Origin: Luteibacter sp. Sphag1AF
Lineage (GTDB): Bacteria > Pseudomonadota > Gammaproteobacteria > Xanthomonadales > Rhodanobacteraceae
Direction: 5' to 3'
Assembly: GCF_014192715.1 (NCBI RefSeq)
Contig: NZ_JACHYH010000001.1
Span: 62,001-126,000 of the forward strand
DNA: 64,000 bases
The notes beneath the pieces were generated by a model. That model was not told the DNA's origin. It saw only the letters and a list, made by a program, of their open reading frames with translations, and did no database searches. Made by a program: the position numbers and the translations under genes. Each line of letters begins with the position of its first letter. The first letter of the stretch is position 1. Positions 18,264 to 27,805 of this stretch are shown one piece after another.

Positions 18264-18851
18264 TTACGGATACAACAGGCGGTGGGTCCAGCTCCCATCA
18301 TCCGTTTCGTAGTTGATTCGCTCGTGAAGACGGAACGTGGCGCCGTACCAGAACTCCACCCGGTCAGGATCGACCAGATAGCCGCCCCAGTGATCCGGAC
18401 GCGGCACATCGCGGCCTTCAAACTCTTTTTCAAAGTGCGCCACGCGCTCTTCAAACGTGGCCCGGTCAGGCAGCGTCTGCGACTGCTTCGAGGCCCATGC
18501 GCCGATCTGGCTGCCTCGCGGACGCCTGGCGAAATAGGCGTCTGATTCGTCCGCGCCAAGCTTGCTGGCCCGGCCTTCAAAACGCACCTGAATGCCTTCG
18601 CGAATCTGCTTCCAGTGGAAGCACAGCGCGATCTGCGGATGTGCCGCCAACTGCTCGCCCTTGGCGCTTTCGTAGTTGGTGAAGAATTGCAGGCCGCGCT
18701 CGTCAATGGCCTTCAGCAGCACAATGCGCGAATGGATGCGCCCACGCCCATCGGCGGTGGCCAGGTTCATCGCGGTGGGTTCGCGGTCGCCACTGGCGCG
18801 CGCTTCGTCCAGCAGGGAGCGGAACGTGGTGAGGATCTCGGCGTTTAGCAT
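18264..18851 (-). CDS. pdxH: Pyridoxamine 5'-phosphate oxidase
   Basis: A 195-residue FMN enzyme that oxidises pyridoxamine or pyridoxine phosphate to pyridoxal phosphate, the last step of vitamin B6 synthesis and salvage. Family blocks are EPTAMNLATADGRGRIHSRIVLLK (FMN contact), FFTNYESAKGEQLAAHP, ARRPRGSQIGAWAS and the C-terminal WGGYLVDPDRVEFW. It is divergent from the kinase-like gene with 23 bp between starts, so promoters must overlap or lie within coding sequence. Confidence 0.95.
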   Translation of the reverse strand: MLNAEILTTFRSLLDEARASGDREPTAMNLATADGRGRIHSRIVLLKAIDERGLQFFTNYESAKGEQLAAHPQIALCFHWKQIREGIQVRFEGRASKLGADESDAYFARRPRGSQIGAWASKQSQTLPDRATFEERVAHFEKEFEGRDVPRPDHWGGYLVDPDRVEFWYGATFRLHERINYETDDGSWTHRLLYP

Positions 18852-18874
18852 CGGCGTCGGACTATGCTTCTGGC

Positions 18875-19705
18875 ATGGAGACCCCGGATGCTAGCACGCA
18901 CGGTCATGACCTGGCCGTGACCCTTTTGTCGCAGCTTGAGCACGCCATAAGCGATTCTCCGGGCATGTTTGTGCTCGGCTTGTCCGGCTTGCAGGGCAGC
19001 GGCAAAAGCACGCTTTCCAGCGCATTGGCCGGGCTGGCCAACGCGCGCGGCTGGCATGCGGCCGTACTGTCGCTGGACGATGTGTACCTCACCCGGGCGC
19101 AGCGCCAGCGCCTGGCCGCAGACGTCCATCCGCTGCTGATGACGCGGGGCGTGCCCGGCACGCACGATCTGGGGCTGCTGAATCAGGTGATGAGCGAACT
19201 GCCGCACGCGTCGCCAGCTCATCCCGTTGCGCTGCCCCGTTTCGATAAAGGCATGGATGACCGCGCTCCAGCGGACACCTGGCCCGTGCTCACCCGGCCG
19301 CCGCGCCTGCTGATTCTTGAAGGCTGGTGTGTCGGCGTTCCCGTGGAAGATGAGGTCGCGCTCGCCACACCGGTCAACGCACTGGAACGCGATGAAGACC
19401 CGGACGGCCGCTGGCGCGAGTGGGTCAACCAGAACCTGGTCCACTATCAGCCGCTATGGCGGCGCCTTGATGCGCTGATCGTCCTTCTGGCGCCGTCCTG
19501 GGACATCGTGCTGGCCTGGCGTTCCGAGGCAGAACAGAAGCTGCGCCAGAGCGGTGCCGCACACACGATGGACGCGCAGGCCATGCGCCGTTTCGTCCAG
19601 CATTACGAACGCATCAGCCGACTGGCCATGCTCACCCTGCCCAGCCGGGCAGACATCCTGGTGCCGCTGGACGAGTCCAGGCACGTCATGCCCGGCCCGC
19701 CCTGA
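18875..19705 (+). CDS. P-loop kinase, D-glycerate 3-kinase-like
   Basis: A 276-residue protein with Walker A GLQGSGKST and the sequence features of the D-glycerate 3-kinase/YggC group: SLDDVYLTRAQRQRLA, LMTRGVPGTHDL, PRFDKGMDDRAP and LLILEGWCVGV. It probably phosphorylates D-glycerate to 3-phosphoglycerate, although family members are sometimes described only as phosphoribulokinase/uridine-kinase-like. The ATG at 18875 is the only reasonable start. Confidence 0.78.
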   Translation: METPDASTHGHDLAVTLLSQLEHAISDSPGMFVLGLSGLQGSGKSTLSSALAGLANARGWHAAVLSLDDVYLTRAQRQRLAADVHPLLMTRGVPGTHDLGLLNQVMSELPHASPAHPVALPRFDKGMDDRAPADTWPVLTRPPRLLILEGWCVGVPVEDEVALATPVNALERDEDPDGRWREWVNQNLVHYQPLWRRLDALIVLLAPSWDIVLAWRSEAEQKLRQSGAAHTMDAQAMRRFVQHYERISRLAMLTLPSRADILVPLDESRHVMPGPP

Positions 19706-19710
19706 TCCGG

Positions 19711-19734
19711 CAACGGGCACCGCCGCGCCCGTTG
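19711..19734 (+). terminator. Hairpin after the kinase gene
   Basis: CAACGGGC pairs with GCCCGTTG across an 8-nt loop, 6 bp after the kinase stop. There is no strong T-run, so it is a weak or Rho-assisted terminator at most. Confidence 0.4.
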
Positions 19735-19768
19735 TGCTTAGATCAGCACCTGCCGACGGGGGTGGATC

Positions 19769-20926
19769 ATGGGGCGCCTGAAAAAGAGTACGCCTAAAGC
19801 GACTGCACGGTCGCGCACCACCCAGCTCATCAAGACCAGCCGCACGCAGGCGCCCTTCGCCAACAAGCCATTTCATCACGCGACCCTGGACAGGACCCTC
19901 ACGCCATCCCAGGCCAAGGCTGGCGGATTCAGGACAGACGTGGTGGAGGCTGTCACCAGCGGCAAAAAGATAAAGAAAGGCGCTTTTCGCTCACCATCCA
20001 ACCCGACGAAGAGCGGCCACAGCAGCGGCTATCACGAGGCGTTCGGAACCACGGACAGCGTGGATCATCTCTCCCGGCGAACGAAGGGCAGCAAGGGCCT
20101 GTCGTCCATGCCTGCGATGTCCAGGGGCATATGGAAAAAGCATTCGGGCGCGACGTTCTACGAGCGCAACGTCGGGCCCGTCATGCAAGCCAGTGACGGC
20201 GCACGAACAGATACGGCACGAATGGTACTCAGCGTGCCGGGCGGCGGCGGCGCAGGACACTCAGGTTCGGGCATGAGCCAGAAAGGACAGGCATCCGGCC
20301 ACGACGTGCTTCGCGACCAGGTGATGCGCACGCTCAAGGACCCGGCGCTTACTCCCTCCTCCGCTGGCGTGCTCGCTGGCACGACCGCCCTGTTCTCCAC
20401 GGCTCCCGGCGAAGTGGCCCGCACAGTGGACCGCTCGTCGAAAATGAAGGACCAGGGCGCCCGCGCGTCCTACGAGGCCAATCGCAACCAGGGCAAGAGG
20501 GAGGCAGCCGTGCATTTCCAGGCGCTGACGCCGCCAGAGCAAGCCACGGTCATGACGCACATGAACACGTTCGTCCAGGCCATGGGCCATACCACCCGCT
20601 ATCTGGAACCGGGCCGACCGCACTCGCCCATGCGCGATGAACGCGGGAAGCCGGGGCAGATTCACGGCGGCGGCTATCTGCCCAAACCTCCAGCCAAACA
20701 GGCGACGGCGCCGTCTTTTCCGGCCTTTGGCGCGTCGTCGTCATCGTCATCGTCTTCCTCATCGACGGCACCCAAAGGACCGGTGCCGAAACTGGGGCCA
20801 CTTCCCACGTTCAGCAGCACGCCACCGGGCTCATCGCCTGCGGTAGCGAAGCCCGCGCCCAAGCCCGCGACGCCAGGCGCCATCGCCATGGCGATCACCC
20901 AATCGCTTCGCGCTGAACGCACATGA
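19769..20926 (+). CDS. Orphan basic, partly disordered protein of unknown function
   Basis: A 385-residue ORF behind a GGGGGTGG ribosome site. The N-terminal 90 residues are very Lys/Arg/Ser/Thr-rich with no signal peptide or membrane helix. The middle (about 150-280) has Gly-rich turns (VPGGGGAGHSGSG) and a helical stretch (EAAVHFQALTPPEQATVMTHMNTFVQAM). The C-terminal third is Pro/Ser-rich with a run of 10 Ser codons. I recognise no family. Codon usage looks native. The composition is reminiscent of secreted effectors or polymorphic proteins, but that is only a guess. Confidence 0.6.
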   Translation: MGRLKKSTPKATARSRTTQLIKTSRTQAPFANKPFHHATLDRTLTPSQAKAGGFRTDVVEAVTSGKKIKKGAFRSPSNPTKSGHSSGYHEAFGTTDSVDHLSRRTKGSKGLSSMPAMSRGIWKKHSGATFYERNVGPVMQASDGARTDTARMVLSVPGGGGAGHSGSGMSQKGQASGHDVLRDQVMRTLKDPALTPSSAGVLAGTTALFSTAPGEVARTVDRSSKMKDQGARASYEANRNQGKREAAVHFQALTPPEQATVMTHMNTFVQAMGHTTRYLEPGRPHSPMRDERGKPGQIHGGGYLPKPPAKQATAPSFPAFGASSSSSSSSSSTAPKGPVPKLGPLPTFSSTPPGSSPAVAKPAPKPATPGAIAMAITQSLRAERT

Positions 20927-20933
20927 GGCGGCG

Positions 20934-21797
20934 TCAACGCAGCTGTTGCATCGCCCGCCGCAGCAACGCCGCATAACCTGCGCGGGCATCGGGCCAGCGA
21001 CACTGGAAACCCGCAGCGCGAAGGCGCGCGTTGCTGAGACGCTTGTTGCCCACGCCGTGCGGCCCGGGCCCTTCCGCCGGAGGCGGCACACCCAGCAGGC
21101 CGGCCAGGTAGTCGTAGAGTTCGTCGATGGCCAGCGGCGCATCGTCCACACCCACATACAGCGGATCGGGATCGTCCATCGTCAGCAGATGGGCAAGCGC
21201 TGCCGCCGCATCGTCCACATGCATGCGGTTGGCGAACGTGCGCTGCTCCCGCGGCACGCGTACTTTTCCGTCGCGCAGCGCCTGAAATAGCTGCGTGCGA
21301 CCGGGGCCGTACAGTCCTGCCAGACGCAGCACGGTGGAAGGCACGTGGCTGGATGCCAGCACCTGCTCGGCTTCCAGCAGCACGGCGCCATTGAAGCCGG
21401 GCGGCGCAGGCGGCGTGTCTTCATCCACCCATGCGCCAGCGTGATCGCCATAGACGGCCGACGACGACACGAAGATGACCCGCTGCAACGTCTCGGGATT
21501 CAGCGCCGCCAGCAGATGGCGAAGGCCATCGACGAAAACGCTGCGGTACGCTGCTTCATCGCGTGCGTCGGGCGTGGGCGCAAAGATCACATGGGAGACG
21601 CGGGGAAGCTGGCGCAGCGTGTCCGGTGAGGCCAGATCAGCCTGTATCCAGCGGATGCCGTCCCCGCTGTCGGCGACGGGACGGCGGCGCAGTGCCCAGA
21701 GAGAGTGCCCGCTGGCGGCAAGCAGCGCGGCCGCCCGGCCGCCCACGTCGCCGGCGCCCGCCACAAGAATCGAGTGATTGAGACCTGGCTCGTTCAT
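20934..21797 (-). CDS. NAD(P)-binding SDR-type epimerase/dehydratase
   Basis: A 287-residue extended SDR. The Rossmann motif is VAGAGDVGGRAAALL, close to the N-terminus. The catalytic Ser/Tyr region is FVSSSAVYG (a Tyr-without-Lys variant), and RLAGLYGPGR follows. It resembles the YeeZ/SDR5-like group; the substrate is unknown. The start MNEPGLNHS at 21797 is preferred over MLATSDLP at 21821. It is divergent from aroK with 30 bp between starts. Confidence 0.82.
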   Translation of the reverse strand: MNEPGLNHSILVAGAGDVGGRAAALLAASGHSLWALRRRPVADSGDGIRWIQADLASPDTLRQLPRVSHVIFAPTPDARDEAAYRSVFVDGLRHLLAALNPETLQRVIFVSSSAVYGDHAGAWVDEDTPPAPPGFNGAVLLEAEQVLASSHVPSTVLRLAGLYGPGRTQLFQALRDGKVRVPREQRTFANRMHVDDAAAALAHLLTMDDPDPLYVGVDDAPLAIDELYDYLAGLLGVPPPAEGPGPHGVGNKRLSNARLRAAGFQCRWPDARAGYAALLRRAMQQLR

Positions 21798-21827
21798 AGG
21801 CAGGTCGCTTGTTGCTAGCATGACTCG

Positions 21828-22361
21828 ATGAATCCCTCGCCTAATCTGTTTCTTGTCGGTCCCACGGGCGCCGGAAAGACATCCATCGGCCGCCAGCTGG
21901 CGGAGCACTACCGCATGCCCTTCGTCGATCTGGACGTGGAGATCGAATCACGCTGCGGCCTCACCATTTCCACGATTTTCGAGCAGGAAGGTGAAGCCGG
22001 GTTCCGGGCACGCGAGTGCGCGCATCTGGATGAGTTTAGCCTTCAAAAGGGTATCGTGCTCGCGACCGGCGCAGGCGCGGTGCTTGATCCGGCCAACCGC
22101 GCGTTGCTGCGCGAACGCGGCTTCGTGATGTGGTTGCAGGTGTCGGTGGACGAACAGCTCGACCGTCTGGAACACGACCGCCAGCGCCCGCTGCTGGCCG
22201 TGCCTGACCGGCGTGGTCGCCTTGAAACCCTGGCGCATGATCGGCTGCCACTTTACGAAGCACTGGCCGACCTGGCGTTTCCCGGCAAGCACGAACCGGT
22301 GGAAAGCGCCGCTGCGCGCGCCATCGCCCTGATTGACCAGCACTGGAGTTGCGCACCATGA
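21828..22361 (+). CDS. aroK: Shikimate kinase
   Basis: A 177-residue P-loop kinase ([15 protein letters not shown]) that phosphorylates shikimate at the 3-OH, fifth step of the aromatic pathway. The shikimate-binding [11 protein letters not shown] and the [14 protein letters not shown] region (canonical GGG here GAG) are in place, and the Arg lid HDRQRPLL is intact. It overlaps aroB by 4 bp (ATGA), the common aroKB arrangement. Confidence 0.95.
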   Translation: MNPSPNLFLVGPTGAGKTSIGRQLAEHYRMPFVDLDVEIESRCGLTISTIFEQEGEAGFRARECAHLDEFSLQKGIVLATGAGAVLDPANRALLRERGFVMWLQVSVDEQLDRLEHDRQRPLLAVPDRRGRLETLAHDRLPLYEALADLAFPGKHEPVESAAARAIALIDQHWSCAP

Positions 22362-23425
22362 AAACCGTCGACGTCGTTCTGGGCGAGCGCAGCTACCCGG
22401 TATGGATCGGCAGCGGCGTGCTGGCCGACAACACGCGCTGGCGCGAACGCATTCGCGGACGCCACGTGCTGGTCATCAGCAACGAAACCGTCGCACCGTT
22501 GTATCTGGAACGGCTGGCACGCGGGCTGGATGGCCTGACGTGGTCAAGTTTCCTCATCGGTGACGGCGAGGCAAACAAGACGTTTGCGAACGTCGGCCTC
22601 GCACTGGATGCACTGGGCCAGCTTGGCGCCACGCGTGATGCATGCATCGTCGCACTGGGCGGTGGCGTGGTCGGTGATCTGGCGGGCTTCACGGCCGCGT
22701 GCTGGATGCGCGGCATCGACTTCATCCAGGTGCCCACCACGCTGCTGGCGATGGTGGATTCCTCGGTGGGTGGCAAAACCGGCGTGAACCTGCCCATTGG
22801 CAAGAATCTGGTGGGTGCGTTTCATCAGCCACGCGCCGTCGTCGCCGATATCGACACCCTGGACACATTGCCGCAGCGCGAATACCGGGCCGGACTCGCC
22901 GAAGTGGTGAAAGCGGCCGCGATTGGCGATGCCGCTTTTTTCGACTGGCTGGAAACCCATGCCGACTCGCTGTCGATGCGTGAATCCACCGCCCTGATCG
23001 ACGCCATCGCCCGCAAGTGCCAGTACAAGGCCGGCGTGGTGGCACGCGATGAAACCGAGCAGGGCGAACGTGCGTTGCTCAATCTGGGCCACACGTTTGG
23101 TCATGCGCTGGAAACGGCGGGTGGCTACACCGAGCTGCTGCACGGCGAAGGGGTGGCCATCGGCATGGTGCTGGCGGCGAGGCTTTCGGCGCGGCTGGGC
23201 ATGTCGCACGACGGCGACACACACCGGTTGATTGCGCTGCTGGAGCGCCTGGGTCTGCCCACGCGGCAGCCGGCCGGTCACACGCCTGAGCGCCTGCTGT
23301 CACTGATGCGACTGGACAAGAAGAACACCGCCGGCACGCTGCGCCTGATCCTCTGGCGCGGTATCGGCTCGGCGGAAATCGTGGCGGGCGTGAACGAGGC
23401 CGACGTGCTGGCCGTGCTTGGCTGA
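22358..23425 (+). CDS. aroB: 3-dehydroquinate synthase
   Basis: A 355-residue NAD+- and Zn-dependent cyclase that converts DAHP to 3-dehydroquinate. NAD-binding [19 protein letters not shown], substrate contacts [22 protein letters not shown], and metal ligands in [22 protein letters not shown] and HGEGVAIGM are all seen. The start at 22358 (MKTVDVV) is coupled to the aroK stop. Confidence 0.97.
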   Translation: MKTVDVVLGERSYPVWIGSGVLADNTRWRERIRGRHVLVISNETVAPLYLERLARGLDGLTWSSFLIGDGEANKTFANVGLALDALGQLGATRDACIVALGGGVVGDLAGFTAACWMRGIDFIQVPTTLLAMVDSSVGGKTGVNLPIGKNLVGAFHQPRAVVADIDTLDTLPQREYRAGLAEVVKAAAIGDAAFFDWLETHADSLSMRESTALIDAIARKCQYKAGVVARDETEQGERALLNLGHTFGHALETAGGYTELLHGEGVAIGMVLAARLSARLGMSHDGDTHRLIALLERLGLPTRQPAGHTPERLLSLMRLDKKNTAGTLRLILWRGIGSAEIVAGVNEADVLAVLG

Positions 23426-23507
23426 AGACACCCGGGCGGGCACAGGCGTGCGCGCCCGCAGTGGAGCGCCTACAATGACCGGTCCTGCGTCAGACCTTCG
23501 CCCGCCC

Positions 23508-23771
23508 ATGCGCATTTACATGCAAACCGTGTCCGACGCTGTCGCCGAGGCGCCCCGTTACGTTCAGATCGTGCTTGAGCAGGATCTGCTGGGCGGCTGG
23601 ACGCTGTATCGCGAAACCGGCGTGCAAGGCGGCAAGGCGGCGCTGAAGCGCGACATCTTCCTCGACCACGACGCGGCACTGGCCGCGTTTGCGAAGGCGC
23701 GTGACGCGCAGATCAAACGGGGTTTCAAAGTAATGTTCAGTCAGGGACTGGAGTCCGAGCATGGCCGCTGA
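23508..23771 (+). CDS. Small WGR-like domain protein
   Basis: An 87-residue protein ([12 protein letters not shown] start; an alternative ATG lies at 23475). The pattern [22 protein letters not shown], then [21 protein letters not shown] and the final IKRGFKVMF, follows the WGR fold seen as add-on domains of DNA-repair or PARP-like proteins, but the Trp-Gly-Arg signature itself has drifted. It overlaps hemE by 11 bp. The function of stand-alone WGR proteins in proteobacteria is unclear. Confidence 0.65.
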   Translation: MRIYMQTVSDAVAEAPRYVQIVLEQDLLGGWTLYRETGVQGGKAALKRDIFLDHDAALAAFAKARDAQIKRGFKVMFSQGLESEHGR

Positions 23772-24834
23772 TGCGCTGACCAATGATCGCTTCCTGCGCG
23801 CGCTGCGCCGCGAACCGGTCGACACCACGCCCATCTGGGTCATGCGCCAGGCCGGCCGTTATTTGCCGGAATACCGGGAAACACGCGGCCGCGCCGGCAG
23901 TTTCATGGCGCTGGCCACCCACCCGGAACGCGCGTGCGAAGTCACGTTGCAGCCGCTCGCACGCTTCGACCTCGATGCGGCCATCCTGTTCTCCGACATC
24001 CTTACCATTCCCGATGCGATGGGCCTGGGACTTTCGTTTGCGCAGGGCGAAGGCCCGCGCTTCGAGCGGCCCGTGCGCAGCGCGGCAGACATCAGCAAGC
24101 TCAGCGTGCCGGACATGGATGGTTCGCTGCGCTACGTGATGGATGCCGTGCGCCTCATTCGCCAGGAACTTCACGGCCGCGTGCCGCTGATCGGTTTTTC
24201 CGGCAGTCCGTGGACGCTGGCCTGCTACATGGTGGAAGGCGAAGGCTCGCGCGACTTCGCACGCGTGAAAGCGCTGGCGTGGAACGAACCCGCCCTCGCC
24301 CACCAGTTGCTGGATACGCTGGCTCGCTCCGTGGCCGCCTATCTGATCGCGCAGGCCCGCGCAGGTGCGCAGGCGCTGATGATTTTCGACACGTGGGGCG
24401 GCCTGCTGGGACCTGCGCCTTTTCGCGAATTTTCGCTGCGCTACATGAAACTCGTGGTCGACGAACTGCACGCCGATGCCGCCAGCCGCGACCTGCCCGT
24501 GATCCTTTTTTCCAAGGGTGCCATGGGTCAGCTTGAAGCGCTGGCGGACACCGGCTGTACCGGTCTGGGCATCGACTGGAGCATCGACATCGGCGACGCC
24601 CGCCGTCGCGTGGGCGACCGTGTGGCGCTACAGGGCAACCTTGATCCGGCCGTGCTGCGTGCAGGCCCGGAGATCGTGGAGCGCGAAGCGCGCACCGTGC
24701 TGGACAGCTTCGGCAATCACCCGGGGCACGTGTTCAATCTGGGCCACGGCATCACCCCGGAAGTGGATCCGGAGAATGTGCGCGTGCTGGTCGACACCGT
24801 ACACAGCCACGGCCGGACGATCCGCCAGGGCTGA
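23761..24834 (+). CDS. hemE: Uroporphyrinogen decarboxylase
   Basis: A 357-residue TIM-barrel enzyme converting uroporphyrinogen III to coproporphyrinogen III in heme synthesis. The two family signatures are present: [16 protein letters not shown] near the N-terminus and [16 protein letters not shown] in the middle. The catalytic Asp lies in [12 protein letters not shown], and a C-terminal [15 protein letters not shown] closes the protein. The ATG at 23761 overlaps the WGR-like gene. Confidence 0.97.
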   Translation: MAADALTNDRFLRALRREPVDTTPIWVMRQAGRYLPEYRETRGRAGSFMALATHPERACEVTLQPLARFDLDAAILFSDILTIPDAMGLGLSFAQGEGPRFERPVRSAADISKLSVPDMDGSLRYVMDAVRLIRQELHGRVPLIGFSGSPWTLACYMVEGEGSRDFARVKALAWNEPALAHQLLDTLARSVAAYLIAQARAGAQALMIFDTWGGLLGPAPFREFSLRYMKLVVDELHADAASRDLPVILFSKGAMGQLEALADTGCTGLGIDWSIDIGDARRRVGDRVALQGNLDPAVLRAGPEIVEREARTVLDSFGNHPGHVFNLGHGITPEVDPENVRVLVDTVHSHGRTIRQG

Positions 24835-24846
24835 GAACCACGATAT

Positions 24847-24872
24847 GCGGGAGCGAGCTTGCCCGCTCCCGC
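24847..24872. repeat. REP-like palindrome between hemE and a convergent lipoprotein gene
   Basis: GCGGGAGCG pairs with CGCTCCCGC around an 8-nt loop (AGCTTGCC). The core resembles the palindrome at 4432-4453 and also lies in a convergent intergenic gap, so it may serve as a shared terminator. Confidence 0.6.
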
Positions 24873-24885
24873 AACAACAGCCGAA

Positions 24886-25398
24886 TCAGAAGCGATTCGG
24901 CCCCGCGACATGGCACTTCGTCAGTTCCTGACGAGCGGTCGCCGCGCCAGCATTGTCGTCGGCCTGCATGCGCATTTCGATCACCGTCTGCCAGTTGCGG
25001 GCACAAAGGCTGCCGAGCTTCGGGCCAAGCTGATACGACTGGCGTGCCAGCTTCTCAGCCAGCGGAAAGTCGTTCATGCGCACCGCCACTTCCGCACGAT
25101 CCTGGATGATCTCCGGCGCATCGGGCGCCATCTTCAATGCCGAATCGAGCTTGGAAGCCGCTTCCGGGAAGTGCCCCGCGCGCTCGTCCGACTGGGCTGA
25201 CTGAGCCAGACCCTGCACGCCCGGATCGCGCAACGGCGCCACATCAATGGCCGACTTCTCACGTTCACCGGCCGCGCGAATCTGCGCCACGATGTCGTAA
25301 TTGGGTTTGGGGGGACGCGTGGCCTGCGGCGGTGCAGGCTGACTGCAAGCGGCGAGCAGGGAAACGGCGGCAAGGGCGCACAGGCGAAAACGATACAT
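24886..25398 (-). CDS. Hypothetical lipoprotein with TPR-like helices
   Basis: A 170-residue protein with a lipoprotein leader (LLAACSQ, Cys18), a Pro-rich spacer and helical repeats (AGHFPEAASKLDSALKMAPDAPEIIQDRAEVAVR) that read like one or two tetratricopeptide units. The ATG at 25398 overlaps the PBP1B stop region, so it is coupled to that gene and may act in peptidoglycan synthesis. By position it recalls LpoB-type activators, but the sequence does not support calling it LpoB. Confidence 0.7.
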   Translation of the reverse strand: MYRFRLCALAAVSLLAACSQPAPPQATRPPKPNYDIVAQIRAAGEREKSAIDVAPLRDPGVQGLAQSAQSDERAGHFPEAASKLDSALKMAPDAPEIIQDRAEVAVRMNDFPLAEKLARQSYQLGPKLGSLCARNWQTVIEMRMQADDNAGAATARQELTKCHVAGPNRF

Positions 25399-25400
25399 GG

Positions 25401-27788
25401 TCAATCCGTAGGATTACTGGGAGCGGGCGGCGCCGACTCGGCGTCACCGCCGCCGAACATACCCTTGAATCGCTGCCAGAAACAGCCCTCTTCCTGATCC
25501 GGCATGTAACCGGACACAAAGGGCAGCTGGCGCGAGCCTTCGCACTGCGGATCGGTGCGCTTGCCGGTCTGCGGATTCACCCAGGCCATTTCCAGACCGT
25601 CGCCCAGATTCGTGGACAACGGGCGGGTCGGAAGCTTGCGGAACAGCTCCTGCCATACGCGCATGCTTCCTGTGGCGCCGTACAGGCCCGTGGGCTTGTT
25701 GTCATCGCGGCCCATCCAGATGATGGCCAGATGCTCACCCGTGAATCCGGCAAACCAGCTGTCGCGCTGGCTGTCGCTGGTGCCGGTCTTGCCTGCCGCA
25801 TGCAGCGAACCCAGCGCCGAGTTGCCAATGGCGGCGGCCGTACCGCTGGTCACTACCTGCTGCATCGCCCACGTGGTGAGGCGCGCGGCCGTCTGATATT
25901 CGCCATCGCCGCCCTTCACTTCGTAGCGCTTGATGGCCTGGCCCTTGTTGTCCATCACGCCACGCACCGCCACCAGCGGCAGCGCATGCCCGTCTGCCGC
26001 GATGTATTCGTAAAGCTGCGCCACCTGGAACGGCGACAGATCCACCGCACCGAGCAACAGCGACGGACTGGGATTCACGTCAGACAAACCGAACGATTCG
26101 AGGAAGCCCTTGATGCGCGGCACACCCACGGCCATGCCGAGATTCACCGTCGCAAGATTCCACGAATGCACCAGCGCATCGACCATCGGCACCTGACCGT
26201 GCACTTCGCGGTCGTCGTTGCGCGGGGTCCACGGCGTGCCGTCAGGCTGACGCATGTTGATCGGTGAATCGTCCACGATACTGGCCAGCGACCAGCGCGA
26301 CGGCTGCGACAGCGCCACCAGATACACCAGCGGCTTCACCAGTGAGCCGATGGGACGCCGTGCATCCAGCGCGCGGTTGAAGCCCTGGTCGCCGGGCTCA
26401 CGGCTACCCACCACGGCCAGCACGCGCCCGGTGGCGATGTCGGTCACCACGGCGGCAGCCTGTGCCGCATCACCGCGCTTGCCGAGATTCTTCGCCGTGG
26501 TGACGATGGCCTGCTCGGTATAAAGCTGTGCGGCAGGGTCCAGCGTGGTGAAGATGCTGAGACTGCCATCGCGCAGCGCCGCCTCGTCGAAATCGGCGGT
26601 GATCTGTGCGCGAACCAGTTGCATGAACGCCGGGAAGCGGTTGTGCGGAAGCTGCGCGTTGGTGGCGATGCCCAGCGGCGTGGCCTGCGCAGCCTTCATC
26701 GCCGCATCGTCCATCAGGCCGGTGTCGCGGAACAATTGCAGCACGAGGTTGCGACGCGACAGTGCACGATCCGGGTAACGGCGCGGGTCGTAATAACTGG
26801 GGCCCTTGACCATGCCGATCAGCAGCGCGATCTCCTGAGGACGCAGATCCTCCAGTCGACGACCGAAGTAGAACTCACCACCGGCCGCGAAGCCGTGCAC
26901 GGCCTGACTGCCCTGCTGGCCGAGGAACACTTCGTTGACATAGGCCTCAAGGATGCGGCCCTTGTCGTAATGGGCCTCCATCAACAGCGACAGGATCGCT
27001 TCGTTGACCTTGCGCATCATGTTCTGGTCGCGATCCAGGAACAGGTTGCGCACCAGCTGCTGCGTGAGCGTCGAGCCGCCCTGCACCGTGTGACCGGCGC
27101 GCAGATTGGCGACGGTGGCGCGGGCGATGGCCGAGAAATCCAGGCCGATATGATTCTTGAAGTCGCGATCTTCCACGGCCTGAAGACCGGACACAAGCAG
27201 CGGCGGCACGTTGTCCAGGCGGACGATGCGGCGCTCTTCCTGCTGCGCGCCGTAAAGCGTGGCGATGCGCGCCGGGTCCAGATGCGTCTGCTTCATCGCC
27301 TTGCCGTTTTCGACATCAACCAGCGAGGACACCTGGCCATTGCCCAGCACCACACGAATGCGATGCGGCAACTCGCCACCATCCGGGCCGGCGAAGCCAC
27401 GCGAGGCGATGGTGAAGCGCGCCCCGTCTTTCGCGTAGCTGCCCGGTACCTGACCGCCGCCGGACGTGGTGTAGCCCGCGAACGTCAACTCCAGCTCCAG
27501 CGCCGCCGGCGTCATGGCCGCACCCGGCTCGATAGGCAGCGGACGCGCGTAGACGCGGGTGGGCACGGCGAAGACCAGATCGTTGAAACGATCTTGCAGG
27601 CGCGCATTGAGGATCAGGGTGTAGGGCAGGAGGAAGCCGAACACGACGCCCATCACAAGCCAGAACGGGATGCGCAGCCAGGGCCAGCAGGCACGGAAGG
27701 TGGAGCCGACACGGTTCAGGAATGCCAACGCTTGGTTGCCTTCGCGAAAAAGAATAGAGGGGATGATAGGGGCACGAGGCCGGCGCAC
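25401..27788 (-). CDS. mrcB: Penicillin-binding protein 1B (bifunctional transglycosylase/transpeptidase)
   Basis: A 795-residue class A PBP. It has one N-terminal membrane helix (about 38-60), a UvrB-domain-2-like region, and a GT51 glycosyltransferase with catalytic Glu in AVEDRDFKNHIGLD and GGSTLTQQLVRN. The transpeptidase has SxxK in GSLVKP, SxN as SWN and KTGTS. It polymerises and crosslinks peptidoglycan in the periplasm. The start is a GTG at 27788, with no better alternative upstream of the membrane helix. The downstream lipoprotein gene is coupled. Confidence 0.95.
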   Translation of the reverse strand: MRRPRAPIIPSILFREGNQALAFLNRVGSTFRACWPWLRIPFWLVMGVVFGFLLPYTLILNARLQDRFNDLVFAVPTRVYARPLPIEPGAAMTPAALELELTFAGYTTSGGGQVPGSYAKDGARFTIASRGFAGPDGGELPHRIRVVLGNGQVSSLVDVENGKAMKQTHLDPARIATLYGAQQEERRIVRLDNVPPLLVSGLQAVEDRDFKNHIGLDFSAIARATVANLRAGHTVQGGSTLTQQLVRNLFLDRDQNMMRKVNEAILSLLMEAHYDKGRILEAYVNEVFLGQQGSQAVHGFAAGGEFYFGRRLEDLRPQEIALLIGMVKGPSYYDPRRYPDRALSRRNLVLQLFRDTGLMDDAAMKAAQATPLGIATNAQLPHNRFPAFMQLVRAQITADFDEAALRDGSLSIFTTLDPAAQLYTEQAIVTTAKNLGKRGDAAQAAAVVTDIATGRVLAVVGSREPGDQGFNRALDARRPIGSLVKPLVYLVALSQPSRWSLASIVDDSPINMRQPDGTPWTPRNDDREVHGQVPMVDALVHSWNLATVNLGMAVGVPRIKGFLESFGLSDVNPSPSLLLGAVDLSPFQVAQLYEYIAADGHALPLVAVRGVMDNKGQAIKRYEVKGGDGEYQTAARLTTWAMQQVVTSGTAAAIGNSALGSLHAAGKTGTSDSQRDSWFAGFTGEHLAIIWMGRDDNKPTGLYGATGSMRVWQELFRKLPTRPLSTNLGDGLEMAWVNPQTGKRTDPQCEGSRQLPFVSGYMPDQEEGCFWQRFKGMFGGGDAESAPPAPSNPTD

Positions 27789-27805
27789 ATCTGAACGAAG
27801 CGTGG

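Noticed and set aside
20738-20771. Ser-codon repeat tract as a phase-variable microsatellite
   Set aside because: The codons vary (TCG, TCA, TCT, TCC), so it is not a perfect repeat prone to slippage.
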